A DNA stretch of 64,000 bases from Euglena gracilis (lineage: Eukaryota; Euglenida; Euglenophyceae; Euglenales). A program made the translations under genes and the position numbers. Shown here piece by piece: positions 22,276-33,953 of the stretch. Below the pieces are notes generated by a model that made no database searches, had not been told where the DNA came from, and saw nothing but the letters and a program-made list of their open reading frames with translations. Where the stretch lies: assembly GCA_039621445.1 (NCBI GenBank), contig CP154957.1, forward strand, positions 27,822,541 to 27,886,540, in the 5' to 3' direction. Numbering within the stretch: the stretch's first letter is position 1; every line of letters starts with the position of its first letter.

Positions 22276-23660
22276 ATGATCAGCGACTGCAGAGAAATAA
22301 ATCAGCAGTTTCAAGTAAAACCTTTCAAGATGGATCATATCGAGCACATTTTTCCGGTTTTTGAAAAGGGCAACTGGGCAGCAAAGATAGACCTAAAGGA
22401 TGCCTGTTTCCATATTCCATTAAGTCAAGGCCTGAGGCCATTTCTAAGGCATCAGGTTGGGGGGCAGACCTGGGAGTTTCAAACAGGCTGCTTTGGGCTG
22501 AATGCAATTCCCCAAATTTTCATGTCAGTCATGAAAACATTTGAAAAGCTGTGGGGAAAAGGGGGCATCCAGGAATTTATTTACCTGGACGACATTTTAT
22601 TGGTGGCCCCCACCCAAAACATTTTGCAGAATCACCTGCACAGAGTCGTCAAAGATTTACTGAATTCCGGGTTCAAAATCAACGTAAAAAAGTCCACACT
22701 ACAGCCCACACAAGTTGTAACCCACCTGGGGTTTCAGCTAAACTTCCAGGAAGGAAAATTACAGGTGCCTCCCCAGAAATTCAAAACCATTCAAAAGGAA
22801 CTGAGAAATGTCGAGAAAAAGTATTACATGTCAAAAGACGCAGCTGGCTGCCATTTTGGGTCAAATAAGATGCAACCTAATGGCCCTGCCCTTTTTAAGG
22901 GCTTTTACAGATACCCTGGCAAATTTTTTGGTTACAAAGTCCACAGCCCCGTGGGACTCAAAACACCCCATTTCTCAGGAAATCAAGGCCCAACTAAGGG
23001 AAATAAAAGTTCTGCTGGACACCTGGGGGGGCAGACCCTTCCCCCAAACTGCAACCAGAGAGTTGGACTCAGACAAAAGGGTTCAGCACCCATGCCTGGG
23101 GGGGGGGGGGGGTGGGGGGGGTGGCATACGCACAGGAGAAATTGTGCAGGAATTTTGGGAAAAGACTCCATTTTACACATAAATGTAAAAGAACTCAGTG
23201 CAGCCATCAGCACTGTGAAAAGCTTAAGCAAACCTGGAGAAACAGTTTCTTTGTCCGTAGACAACCAGGCAATTTATTATTACCTAACAAAAGGTAGGGG
23301 CAGAAAGGAACCCTTCAACAAAATGCTAAGACCATTTTCAAATGGTGCATGGAAAAACAAGTAAACCCTCAAGTCAACTGGGTGCCTTCAAAAGATTGCC
23401 TGAGCAAATGGGAAATGGACAGGGGGGATTATTCTTTAGACCCCCAACTTTTTCAATGGCTAAGGCAGCATTTCCAAAAATTCATACATCTGGAAACATA
23501 TTTATTTGCCTCCCCAGGCAACAAAAAACTGCCCAATTTTGTGGCCAGGTGGCCCCACTGGGAGGCCTCAGCAACAAACGCATTACAATGTCCACTGGAC
23601 AACATGGGGATCTTTATGCAAACCCCCCTGGTCAATAATCCAAAAATTTCTTCCCAGGTA
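22276..23660 (+). pseudogene. DIRS copy 1 reverse transcriptase and RNase H, frameshifted
   Basis: RT fingers and palm start at ISDCREINQQF. Catalytic motif A lies in AAKIDLKDACFHIPLSQ and motif C in FIYLDDILLVAP (YLDD), followed by HLGFQLN. The frame slips by one near 22850 and returns at the G-run at 23100-23115. The RNase H-like part reads NVKELSAA...SLSVDN...YYYLTKG, then KQVNPQVNWVPSKDCLSKWE in the next frame from 23349. At least three frame changes show the copy is dead. Confidence 0.88.
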
Positions 23661-25050
23661 TAAAATTTTTCCCCAGACCAAAGTTTTGATGGTCACCCCC
23701 TACTGGGATTCAGCCACATGGTGGCCCCAGTTAATAAAAACGAAAGTTCCAGGGACCCCCTGCCTGAAAATCACCCCCTACATGGGTATGTTCACCAATT
23801 GCAGGGGGGAACAAATGCCACCCCCCAGGTGGCCCCTGCTTTGCATGATTTGCTCAGGCAAATTTTGGAGGGGAAACAAATTCAAGTTAAAACCATTGAC
23901 GATTTCCTGGGAGAAACCCCAGTTTAAAACGTTATCAGAGTGCTTTTGCACTTCTATGGGTATTTTTGGAGAAAATGGGGGTGCCCCCCCTGAAGCCACC
24001 ACAGGTCAAGTGGCTGACGTTTTAATACAATTATTCCAATTATCCAAGGCCCAAGCCCGTAATGCATACAGTGCTATGCTTTTGATTCCTGGGTTTGGTG
24101 GGCTGAGATTCCACAACCTGTTGACCCCTTACAAGAGGCTTTCGAACCAAAATCTCGAGAAGTATGGGGCATTCTGGAATCCCCTCCCAATCCTCCTGGG
24201 GCTGTCCAAGGCCCCTATGCCCACTGATATTTGTACATTGCGCACACAACTTATTTTTTGCTCACGAAGCCTCTGTTTATACAGGTCCTCTGACTTTGCA
24301 CAAGTCAAACGAACCACCAGCGTGTTGGGTAGGGCACCCTACATCAAAATTAAGCGTAAAGGGCAAAAATGTCACAAGTGGGAAAGGATTGTGTCCATAC
24401 CCCAGTGTCCACAAATAAGCCCTTTCATTTAATGATGTGTTATGTGGCTGCCATACGTTCATTCGTCAGACCTGGGGGCCCCCTTCTTACTTCATTAAAA
24501 CCCCCCTTCAGGGCCATAAGTGCAGACACCGTTGCTTCTATCACCAAGGAATTTTTGGCCAAGCAAGGGGTACCCCCCAGGTGTGGGGGACCCACTCCAC
24601 CAGAGGGGCAGGAGTTGGTTTACTTAAAAATTGGGCCTTTCTGCCCAGGAAGTTTGTGAAATTGGTCAGTGGAGGGGGGTGGAGGCTTTTACAGCCCACT
24701 ATCAACGACTTGGTGCCCAAGGTGCCCTGGAAAATGCCCTGGCCCCCCTAATTTCAGTGCATAATAATCTGGCATCACAAGGGCAAAGTGCGGAGCCCGA
24801 GGTGTCTCGTACTCCCTCGAGGAAAACCGACAAGGGAGGAAGGGACACCGAGGGCGAAGCACAAAGACCTGGTGAGCCCGACCCCCCCACCCGTAAAAGA
24901 AAATTTGTCTTCGAAAGCCCTCGGTCAGAAAGTGGGGGCCAGGGGTGGCAGAGGGGGGGGACACCCCCCAGGGGCAAGAAGCCACGTCGCCAAGTCGGAG
25001 CAGCATCGTCAGCCAACTCCGGCGAGGCGGCACTAAGCAGGGACTCCTAA
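23660..25050 (+). pseudogene. DIRS copy 1 tyrosine recombinase, frameshifted
   Basis: A 'TPYWDSATWWPQL' segment typical of the DIRS RNase H/YR junction comes first. The recombinase domain follows: ARNAYSAMLLIPGFGGLRFH (first catalytic Arg), THSTRGAG (His-x-x-Arg) and EAFTAHYQRLG (catalytic Tyr). These parts lie in three frames, with breaks near 24432 and 24590-24630. The last frame runs on through a basic tail to a stop at 25050, inside the right terminal repeat. Confidence 0.88.
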
Positions 25051-25175
25051 CCCAGCGCAAAGGAACAATCCACACAACACCGCCGGCGAGCAAGGCATGG
25101 CCTCACAAGGTCTTTGTGCTTCGCCCTCGGTGTCCCTTCCTCCCTTGTCGGTTTTCCTCGAGGGAGTACGATACG
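25009..25175. repeat. right inverted terminal repeat and internal complementary region of copy 1
   Basis: 25009-25112 is the reverse complement of the left repeat at about 20624-20765. 25105-25172 (CTTTGTGCTTCGCCCTCGGT onward) is the reverse complement of 24803-24870. This paired arrangement is the internal complementary region that DIRS elements use to circularise. Confidence 0.85.
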
Positions 25176-25309
25176 AAGGCCATCGCCACCACCACTTGTG
25201 GACCTCAAAATTTTTTCTGCCCGTCGAATTCAAGGAGGAGGATTTCTACTCTGCGAGGTCAATTGGAATTATTCCCGGAATTATTGCATTTACGACGACA
25301 ACCCACCAC

Positions 25310-26623
25310 CGGACTTCCAGGAGACACTTCGGGCTCCGCACTCTGCCCTTGTGAGACCATGCCTTGCTCGCCGGCGGTGTTGTGGTGCTGTGTGGACCAC
25401 TTGCTCAACGCTTTGGCTCGATGGGACCTGTCTCTCCTCGCCGGTTCCATCTTGCCTTTTTGTTTCGCAAGTGAGGTCCCTCCCTCCCTGGTCACGGTTT
25501 ATCCCGGGACTACTGGACTGTTTGCTGCGCTTGGTTAGGAGTGAGGAGTGAGGGAGGAGTCCCTGCTTAGTGCCTTTTTTCGCCGGAGTTGGCTGATTCT
25601 GAATTTTCCCTTCGGCATCCAGAAGAAAGGAACAGAGTCTCGAACGAAAAAGAACCAAGAGGAGAGTCAACAGAATACGAATATCTAGAAAGACACGAGC
25701 CTGACGAGTGTCAATTGACAAGCAAACTATCAATTTCAAGTCTGACTTCAATGAACAATGCAGTGGAGAATAAATTGGAATCAAACACTCGACGTGAACC
25801 ACCTGGAGCACCAGTCGCCGCAGCAGCTGGAGAACCTAGAGGTACGGACATAACGTGGCAAACCGTGGCCCTCCCTTCCCCCCAGATCCCTTCATCAAAA
25901 AATTTCCCAGAAAACACCCCCGCCCAGTGACTGATACATTGACATTCCATTTGCTTTTCAATAGAGCCAAGAGAGGAGAAAATCTAAAGGAACCAAACAA
26001 CTGGAGTAATAGAACTGCTGAATATGCATTTCCTGCATCATTGTGGCTATGAACAGCAAGATCGAGGATGGCTTCAGCCATTCACAAGTTCTTTGTGCCT
26101 CGCCCTCGGTGTCCCTTCCTCCCTGGTCGGTTTGCCTCGAGGGAGTAAACCCCCCCTGAAAATAACGACGGGTCGTTATCTAACATTTCAGTTGGTGGAA
26201 AATCCAGAGGGGGTCGTTATAAATGTGGGGTCGTTATCACAGGGGGGCTTTTCTGCCTTCCCTACCGCAGCTATGTGTGACACGCTTTCTACCATCCATC
26301 CATCACGCCATCCACCTGGGTTCACACCCCAGTTGACGACGTTGTGAAGAAGTTTGATGAGGACGTGCAAGCGCCCTCTGTAGGATCTGCTCCTCCGCCC
26401 ACCCTGACCACTCCACCAGAGGGGCAGGAGTTGTTCCGTCAAAAAAAAGGACCTTATGACGAAGAAGTTTGTGAAATTGGCCAGTGGAAGGAGGTGAAGG
26501 CCTTTACAATCCATTATCAACGAACTTGGTGCCCAAGGTGCCTTGGAAAATGCCCTGGCCTCATTAATTTCCGTGCACAATCAGGCCTCACAAGGGCAAA
26601 GTGAGGATCCCGAGGTGTCTCGT
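25310..26623 (+). mobile_element. DIRS-like copy 2, internally deleted
   Basis: The left end (ACACTTCGGGCTCCGCAC, CTCGCCGGCGGTGTTGTG, GGAGTCCCTGCTTAGTGCC) resembles copy 1. A short gag start (to about 25930) ends in the VALPSPQIPSSK equivalent of the copy 1 PSPPKK block. RT, RNase H and most of the recombinase are absent. The recombinase C-terminus returns at 26390-26600 (EEVCEIGQWKEVKAFTIHYQ, catalytic Tyr), followed by AGTGAGGATCCCGAGGTGTC. A MITE (26147-26250) interrupts it. Confidence 0.78.
26147..26250. mobile_element. C-tipped palindromic MITE (ATAACGACCC type)
   Basis: The left tip AAACCCCCCCTGAAAATAAC with GACGGGTCGTTATC is mirrored by GGGTCGTTATCACAGGGGGG at the right. A related, partly truncated inverted copy lies at 26622-26722, beginning AAACCCCCCCTCATTTAGAA. 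Confidence 0.7.
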
Positions 26624-28347
26624 AAACCCCCCCTCATTTAGAACGACCCCCTCTGATAACGAATCCCCACATTTATAACGACCCATCCTGGAATTTCCAT
26701 CAAAAAAGAAATATAACGACCCATGGTTGACACAAATAGCAGAAAGCACGGGTAAGATGATGCATCTAATGTAAGAGCATCCAGGCTCTGTTTACTTGTT
26801 TACTTGAAGTATGAGCGGATCGACCGCTGCTTGGACGGGGGCCTGGGAGTCACCCCATGCTTGGACAAAAATTCTTTTGTGATAAAAGCAATGTTGTCTG
26901 CACTTATGACGCTGAAGGGGGGGTTTTAATGAAATTGGAAGAGGGCCCACAGGTCTGACGAATGAACGTGTGGCAGACGCATAGCATTTCAGTTTTTCCT
27001 GTGAAACATCCAATTGGCCCTTTGTTTGATTCATCCACTGGCCCAAATGTTTTTTCCTGTGTGCGTTCCAAGCATGATTTGAATATGTTTTGTCTAAAAC
27101 CTGCCAGTAAGAGATCCTTTTTTCATGTCTGCCAAATGCTGGGCTGATGTCTTTTCGCTGGGGGCTAACAGCATAATATCGTCCAGGTAGATAAAAAAAA
27201 ATTTCCTTCCTTCCTCCTTTTTCTTACCCAAACCCTCATGAGGGTCATAAACTTTTGTGGCAGGCAGCTGATGCCGAAGCATTCAGCTTGAAACTGCAGG
27301 TCCACCCCCCACGTGCAAACATAATTTTCCAAACTGCTGTGCAGCTTTACATGAAAATGAACATCCTTGATGTCTATTTTTCCACAGAACTAACCTTTTC
27401 TTAAACATGGAAAAAGTTTCCACATTTATTCTATGTGTTACAATCTGAATTTTGGGGGGTGAAGTAGAAATTTAGCTGTGGACAGTCTGAAATTAGTCTT
27501 CCCTTTTCCTTTTCTCCCTCTTCTTTTTTGGAAATGATGAAATAATGCACAAATGTTTTGCCTCCCCTGGGGTGATCTGCCTGGTTGCCCCTAAACGTTT
27601 GTATTCCCTCACAGTTTTCTGGGCAGTCATTATTTCATGGGAGGATTCGAACAGAACTTTTAAGGACATTTGAGGGGCAGGAACAGGTCTGCCATGACCC
27701 CCCCCTTATGAGGTGCAATACCTTCTTGCTGGCTCCGGTTTTTATCCGCTGGGGAATGCCGGCCTGCAGTTCCCTGTGGGGCGGCACCCCTGGATGTAAT
27801 GTGTCTGTGGTTGTCAAAGGCCACATCACTGGGGCTCTTTCCACTGGACGCCCCATCTCTGGGGTCACCACTGGCCCTGCCACAGGGCTGCTCAAAGACA
27901 GGCTTTCCCCCTTCTTTTGACCTGTGGGGGAAAGCCTGTGTTGTCTGCAGTGGGAAGGTATATATAAGGCTGTGCTTCCTGGGTTGATTATCTTTGGGGA
28001 GGGAAGTCTGAGCCAATCTTTGGCCTCCCCCCACTCAACGGCTGATGTGGTGTGGCTGGTCTTGCATGTGGTGGAATCCACTGACCTTCAGGTCCACCTG
28101 ACATCCAGGCCACCAGTTAACAGGGCAGGGGGTCAAACATCAAGGCAATGGCAGCCATCATTCAATAGGGCACGGTGCCCAGTTTAAGGGACATGGAAGC
28201 CAGGATCCCAGTCTGAGCCCACGTCCTGTAGAATGATGGCTGCCATAGCCATGTTGAGGAGGGTCTCCACATTTCTGACTTGAACCCTTTGGATTTGTGA
28301 TTTCCCCTGCCATGATGGTCGGGATGTGAAGGGGGGGGGGGGGTAGT

Positions 28348-28571
28348 TTGAGTGCCCATTCTTGGCCTGGACCCAGTGTCTCACTTTTGACCTTTCTGGC
28401 ATTGAACTTTTCAAAACTTCCAGCACAGCACAAGCAAAGACAGGACTTCTTGGAGGTTCAATCAGTGACCCACGTAATCAGTGTAAGCATTTTGCTCCCT
28501 ACAGAACAATTGGCATTCTTCAATGGCTGTGCAATCCTGAATTAGGAATTGCAGACTTGGCGAATCCTACA
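28348..28571 (-). repeat. LTR copy, distal
   Basis: 224 bp, matching 29670-29893 with no difference seen by eye. On the minus strand it is the 3' LTR. Confidence 0.9.
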
Positions 28572-29154
28572 CCCCCTTCCTTCAGAACATTCCTAGGAAT
28601 GTCAATTGGCATTCGCAGGTCAAATTTGCCAAGTCGAAATTCCAACCTCGCCCTGATCTGCCCGCCCCCCCCCCATGTGCCCGAATTGTCACCCCCCCTG
28701 GGCAGTCATCCCTGGGCCCTGAGGGGGGCCAACAAAAATGTACCCTGGAGGCAATTCGGACAATCATGAAAAGGGGATCCTGATTTTTGTGCCCAGAAAT
28801 GGGCAGCCAAAAAAACGGGACTGTGGGCAAAATCTGGGCAAGGCGGAAAATCTTCAGCTCCAAATGTCTTTATCCACTGGTCAGTTATGTGCCCTGCCGT
28901 ACTTCTGTGCCCGTGCGGGCAAAACAGAGTACCCCCCCCCCTTTGTGCCCTGACCCTTCCCCAACTGGGCAATGACATCCATCTCTGTGGTGCCTGCCCT
29001 GTTAAGGGAAATCTGGGCAAATCAAAAGGGGAAAACCCAAAAGCAAAGTGCCCTGCAGGGCAAATCTCTACCAATGGTGGCTGGGCAATCACAAACCAAA
29101 CCAGGAAAATGCTTACACTTGAATTGCAATGAAATCGCAGCAAACACACATGGT

Positions 29155-29748
29155 TCAGCGCACAGGGAATGGCTTCAGCGGCTCCTCCTTCTTCCTCTTC
29201 TTAGATTGTAATCTTCTGATTCGTCTTTCCTTGGATGTCTCTTTTTGTTTCATCTTGTCTTCAGATTCATTGACTTCTTCTTCAGCAGCTTGCACAGCAA
29301 CTTCCACTCTTGGAATGATTGCAATCTCCTCCACTTCAGCCGCCTGAACACCAACAGATTGTACAGATGAAATTGCCATGGCAGGGCTCTTCTGCTGCTG
29401 CAGAACTTCCAAAGCCCTGAAAACATACTCTTGCGACACAGGATGTACATGGTGATCAGCTTCACCTTCAATCACAGTCCTTGGACAGCAGTGGACCCCA
29501 ATCTGTCCACATCTGCAGCTGCTGGACTGCATCTTCTGTACCCATTCTGTCATGGCTGTGGTCCATCTTCCCAGTCCATCCTTCAGCATCTTTCTGGACA
29601 CTTCCTTAATGACATCTGGGCTGACCAAGCCCGGGAGCTGACTGATTGTACAGGGTGTACACTGATTGTTTGAGTGCCCATTCTTGGCCTGGACCCAGTG
29701 TCTCACTTTTGACCTTTCTGGCATTGAACTTTTCAAAACTTCCAGCAC
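29155..29748 (-). CDS. intact 197-codon ORF of the nested element, function unknown
   Basis: The ORF starts inside the 5' LTR (MLEVLKSSMPERSKVRHWVQ). Its middle holds a Cys/His-rich segment (SSSCRCGQIGVHCCPRT, then EADHHVHPV) that might bind metal. After a helix (YVFRALEVLQQQKS) comes a Val/Ala/Glu-rich stretch, and the end is strongly basic (RRIRRLQSKKRKKEEP), resembling a nuclear localisation signal. No RT, protease or integrase motif. It is one of the few long uninterrupted frames in the retrotransposon block. I recognise no family; a gag-like or accessory protein is one possibility, captured host sequence another. Confidence 0.55.
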   Translation of the reverse strand: MLEVLKSSMPERSKVRHWVQAKNGHSNNQCTPCTISQLPGLVSPDVIKEVSRKMLKDGLGRWTTAMTEWVQKMQSSSCRCGQIGVHCCPRTVIEGEADHHVHPVSQEYVFRALEVLQQQKSPAMAISSVQSVGVQAAEVEEIAIIPRVEVAVQAAEEEVNESEDKMKQKETSKERRIRRLQSKKRKKEEPLKPFPVR

Positions 29749-29893
29749 AGCACAAGCAAAGACAGGACTTCTTGGAGGTTCAATCAGTGACCCACGTAAT
29801 CAGTGTAAGCATTTTGCTCCCTACAGAACAATTGGCATTCTTCAATGGCTGTGCAATCCTGAATTAGGAATTGCAGACTTGGCGAATCCTACA
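29670..29893 (-). repeat. LTR copy, proximal
   Basis: 224 bp direct repeat partner of 28348-28571. On the minus strand it is the 5' LTR and contains the first codons of the element's ORF. Confidence 0.9.
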
Positions 29894-30450
29894 GTAGTCT
29901 GCCAGACCCGACTTCATACCCCCAGGAGTGTCTTGGTGGATGATTTTGATGGGCCCCCATGACCAAATCACCATTGCCCGTAGTGGGCCGTGAACTTTTG
30001 ATTTTTATGTCTCCTCTCTCTGGCCACAAGTGTCCAGGGTCCATGGACGTCACAGAAGTTTTTTTGAGAATTGGAAATATCTGATGAATTGGGGGCGGAA
30101 GGGTTGCGAAGACCGCGGGCTGACGTTTTGCCCCTGCCCCATCAGGTTCTCCAGATGCTCCTGCTGGAGAACTGCTCCTCGGCCTTTTCCAGCGTCTGCT
30201 TTCTGCCTTGAACTTCTTTATTTTTCCTGTTGACAGCATGACAATTTTTCCAACACTTCTTTCATTGAAGTCCGTTGAATGCTTGCTTGGTTTTTAAATC
30301 TGCTCGTATTGGTTGATGACAGAACTCGTAGAATTGAACGTCTTTCTCCTTGAATTCGAAGGGGAAAATTGGGAATCAGTCAACTCCGACAACAAATGCA
30401 GTAAGAAGCACCCCCGCGCACACACAAACACCTGAACAGAACAGGCGGCA

Positions 30451-31239
30451 AGGAAAGCAGGACCTCACCATCTCGCAGTATGGAGCCCAACTAGTTTACC
30501 CAAATAACGGGCCAGGGGGAAAGGTCAGAAAGGTAGTGCCAGTAAAGGGCAGCCCGCCCTGGTATTTGGGAGGGAGTTTACTTAGTGCGGAAAAATCAGA
30601 GTAACAAAAAGACTTTCCCAGATTCCCGAACCAAAGCACAGGGAGAAGAGGGGAAAATGTTACGGTCTGCGTCCGCACCTCCAGATTCTTCAGCTTCCGC
30701 GGCCACCATTCCTGGTCGCCCACGGCCAAATGGTCTCGATTTTTAGTCCACACAATGGATCGTTTGTCGGGGCTTGGATTCCCGCCTGATGCCGTTATTC
30801 TACTTGATTTTGAGGATTTCCAAATTGCCCTTTGACAAACACCCCGCAGCGAAGCATCAAGGCCGGAAGTGGAAGATCAATTCTCAGATGTAGAAGGACC
30901 AGGAGACACTCGACCAAGAAAAAAAATCCAAAAGAGCTCGGTGTCGACTGTAAAGCACGTCCAAACAGCACCTCCAGCGAGCAAGGTGGTCTCAGTAGGC
31001 AAAATGCGAAGCTCGCAGCGTCTCTTATTAACGACTTGACGCTCGCTGTCCTGGGAAATGCCACGGCACCCAATTTTAGTGCAAACTGGTTCCCTGTAAA
31101 GACAAAATACGGAGCCCGAGGTGCGCTGTGTGCCCCCTCAGGGAAACGGGCGTGGAAACGAGGGGAGCGCTCAAAAGACCGCGATCAGCAGAAAAACGGT
31201 GGCCAGGAGGTGGGGAGAGAGCAGAAAAAAAGGAAACGC
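30451..31239 (+). other. diverged DIRS end fragment and unassigned sequence
   Basis: 31030-31145 (acgacttgacgctcgctgtc onward, to 'cggagcccgaggtg') corresponds to the recombinase C-terminus plus right end of copy 1 (24706-24815) with many changes. It is an older solo end. The rest (30451-31030) has no recognised gene. Confidence 0.5.
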
Positions 31240-31589
31240 CACAGAGTGTGAGCAACCAACCCTAGGAGGCGGCATTGAACACGACCTCTCGTACTCCCTC
31301 GAGGCAAACCGACCAGGGAGGAAGTGACACCGAGTGCGAAGCACAAAGACCTTGTGATGCCATGCCTTGTTCGCCGGCGGTTTTGTTTGTATTATTTTGG
31401 TGCGCTGGGAAAGGAGGTCCCGCATAGTGCCACCTCGCCAGAGTTGGTTGACGATGCTGCTCCGACATGGCACGTGTCCCTTGGGGGGGTCTTGCCCCTT
31501 CTCTGCCACCCTGGCCCCCATTTTTTGCCCGACGGCTTTTGAACACAAATTTTCCTTTACCGGCACATCATTAAATGAAAGGTGCTTAT

Positions 31590-32340
31590 TTCTTGGCACT
31601 GGTGTATGGACACAACCCTTTCCAACTTGTGGAATTTCTGGCCTTTACGCTACGTTTTGATGTAGGGTACCCTACCAAACATACTGGTGGTTTTTTTTAC
31701 CTGTGCCAGGTCTGAGAATCTGTATAAACAGAGGACTCGTGAGCAAAAAATAAGTTGTGTACGCAATGTAAGAATATCAGTGGGCATAGGCACCTTTGCC
31801 AGCCCAAAGAGAGATTGGGTAAGGATCCCAAAAAGCCCCATAATTCTCCGGATTTTGGTTCGAAAGCATCTTGTGGGGGGGTCAACAGTGTGTGGAATCT
31901 CAGTCTACCAAACCCAGGAATCAAAAACATAGCACTGTATGCATTACGGGGTTAGGCCTTGGAAAATTGGAATAATTGAAATGAAGCGTCAGCCACTTGG
32001 TGTGTGGTAGCTTCAGGGGGGGGGTACCCCCATGTGCTCCAAAATAACCCACAGAAGCGTAAAGGCACTTTGGTACCGGTTTAAAATTGGGTTTCTTCCC
32101 AGTAAATCGTTAATGGTTTGAACCTTAAATTGTTTTCCCTCTAGATTTGCCTGAGCAAATCGTGCAAAGAAAGGGCAACCTGGGGGCCTTGGGGGTGGCG
32201 TTCGTTCCCTCCTGAAATTGGTGAACATACCCATGTCGGGGGTGATTTTCAGGCAGGGATTCCCTCGAACTTCAATTTTTAATCACTGGGTCCACCATGT
32301 GGCTGACTCCCAGTAGGGGGTGACCATCAAAACTCTGGTG
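31590..32340 (-). pseudogene. DIRS copy 4 tyrosine recombinase, C-terminally truncated
   Basis: The region reads FLIPGFGRLRFHTLLTP (Arg box) and FCSRVLCLYRFSDLAQVKKT on the minus strand, matching copy 1. The catalytic His/Arg/Tyr segment is missing because the element jumps to its terminal repeat at about 31590-31540. Confidence 0.8.
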
Positions 32341-32399
32341 TGGGGAAACATTTCAACCTGTGCGGGAACTTCTTAATAATTGACAAGGGGTGGTTGCAT

Positions 32400-33720
32400 A
32401 AAGATCCCCCATATGCGCCCACTACTGTGGCCTCCCAGTGGGGGCCACAAATTTTGCTAATTTTTTTGTTGTCTGGAGCGGTAAAAAAAAAATGTTTCTA
32501 AATCTATGACATTTTAGAAAATCTTCCTTAGCCAGTGAAAAAGTTGTGGGTCTAAAGAGTAATCCCCGCTGTCCATTTCCCATCTGCTTATGGGGACTCC
32601 CAGGCATTCTTTGGAAGGCACCAGCTGACTTGGTGGTTTACTTGGTGCTCTATGCACCATTTGAAAAATGGTTTTAGGATTTTTTTGAAGGGGCCTCTCA
32701 ACCCCCTCCCTTCGTCAGGTAATAATTATTACCTGATTGTCGACCGGCAAAGAAAATATTTCTCCAGGTTTGCTCAAACTTTTCACAGTGCTGATTGCTG
32801 CACTGAGCTCCTTTACGTTTATGCACAAAATGGAGTCCTTTCTCCAAAATTCCTGCACAATTTCTCCTGTGTAAATGTCCAACCCCACCAGGCATGGGTG
32901 CTGCTGTCTGAGTGCAACTCTCTGGTTGCATTTTGGCGGAAGGGTCTGCCCCCCTGGTTTCCAGCAGAAATTTGATTTCCCTTAATTGAAATTTGACTCC
33001 CTTAATTATTTCCTGGGTCCTTTGAGTCTGAGGGGGCTGATGACTTTGCCACCAGAAAATTTGCCAGGGCATCGGTAAAAGCACTTAAGAAGGGCAGGGC
33101 CATTAGATTGCACCTAATTTGGCCCAAAATGGCACCCAGCTGCCTTTTGAACATGTAATCCATTTTTACAGTTCTCCCCATCTCCCTTATTATGGTTTTG
33201 ACTTTCTGGGGGGCACTTGCAATTTCCCTTCTTGGAAGTTTGTTGAAAACCCAGATGGGTTACCACTTGGGTGGGCTGTAGGGTGTATTTTTTCACATGT
33301 ATTTTGAACCCTGATTTTAATAAACCCTTGACTCTTTTGGCCATTTCATTTTGCAAAATTTTTTGTGTGGGGGCCGCCAGTGAAACGTCGTCCAGGTAAA
33401 TAAATACCTGGATGCCCCCTTTTCTTCACAGCTTTTCGAATGTTTTCATCACTGACATGAAAACTTGGGGCATTACATTTATCTCAAAGCAGCCTGCTTG
33501 AAATTCCCAGGTCCGCCCCCCCCCCCTACCTGATGTCTTAGGAACGGTCTTAGGGCTGGCTTTACGTGAATATGGAAATAGTCATCCTTCAACTCTATTT
33601 TTGCTGCACAGTGGCCTTTCTCCAAAGCTTGAAAAATGTGCTGGATGTGATCCAGTTTGAAAGGTTTTACTTGAAATTGCTGATTGAAATTTCCGGCAAT
33701 CGCTGATCATTCTCCGTTTT
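32400..33720 (-). pseudogene. DIRS copy 4 RT and RNase H, frameshifted
   Basis: Minus-strand fragments align to copy 1. Around 33720-33430 is the RT palm, with FIYLDD equivalent near 33400. 33356-33114 encodes KGLLKSGFKIHVKKYTLQPT and VTHLGFQ. The RNase H part (33084-32698) reads PESCTQTAAPMPGGVGHLHR and NCAGILEKGLHFVHK in a shifted frame. Several frame changes make it non-functional. Confidence 0.82.
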
Positions 33721-33953
33721 TTTGTTCCCCCTTCTGGTTTTCAAATTAAAAACCATGGGATTAAATGTTGGATATCTGAATTCCCCGCCTTTTTTACAGA
33801 ACAAGCTTTCTCGTAGTCCAGCAGAACTTTATCTGCCTGTTTCAGGACCAAATTGGTTCTGGGTTTTGGGTGGGTAAACAATTTGTGGGTCCTACCCAGG
33901 GGGTTGGATGCCATTTTTGATCAGCTGGCAGGTTGAAGGGGAGGGGGGCATTT

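Larger units (their letters stand above)
20440..25112 (+). mobile_element. DIRS-like retrotransposon copy 1 (most complete)
   Basis: Order: left inverted repeat, gag-like ORF, reverse transcriptase, RNase H, tyrosine recombinase, right inverted repeat. A tyrosine recombinase, with no aspartic protease or DDE integrase seen, together with inverted terminal repeats defines DIRS-type elements, which integrate through a circular intermediate. The coding region has several frameshifts, so the copy is inactive. A second, diverged left end at about 20440-20575 lies just upstream of the main left repeat (20624 on), suggesting insertion next to or into an older copy. Confidence 0.9.
28348..29893 (-). 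mobile_element. nested 1.55-kb LTR-bounded element (TRIM-like)
   Basis: Two identical-looking 224-bp direct repeats (28348-28571 and 29670-29893) bound a 1.1-kb interior. GTAGT is found immediately outside both ends (28343-28347 and 29894-29898), a 5-bp target duplication typical of LTR retrotransposons. On the minus strand the repeat starts TGTAGGATTC and ends CACTCAA. No RT or integrase is present, so it is non-autonomous. It sits inside the gag of DIRS copy 3. Confidence 0.85.
26780..30450 (-). mobile_element. DIRS-like copy 3, minus strand, split by a nested LTR element
   Basis: Reading the minus strand from 30450: a left end with 'cagtcaactccgac'; a gag start at about 30240-29900 (SRRWKRPRSSSPAGASGEPD and PAVFATLPPP); then the nested element 29893-28348; then more Gly/His-rich gag (PPQHGYGSHHSTGRGLRLGS); RT around 27450-27100 (FHVKLHSSLENY...FQAECFG and FIYLDDIMLLAP); and a recombinase fragment at 27000-26830 (HKCRQHCFYHKRIFVQAWG). 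The order matches copy 1 after removal of the insertion. Large parts are deleted. Confidence 0.75.

Noticed and set aside
29660-29900. Second copy of the 28.35-28.57 kb sequence as an assembly duplication
   Set aside because: The flanking GTAGT target duplication and different neighbours fit an LTR insertion better.
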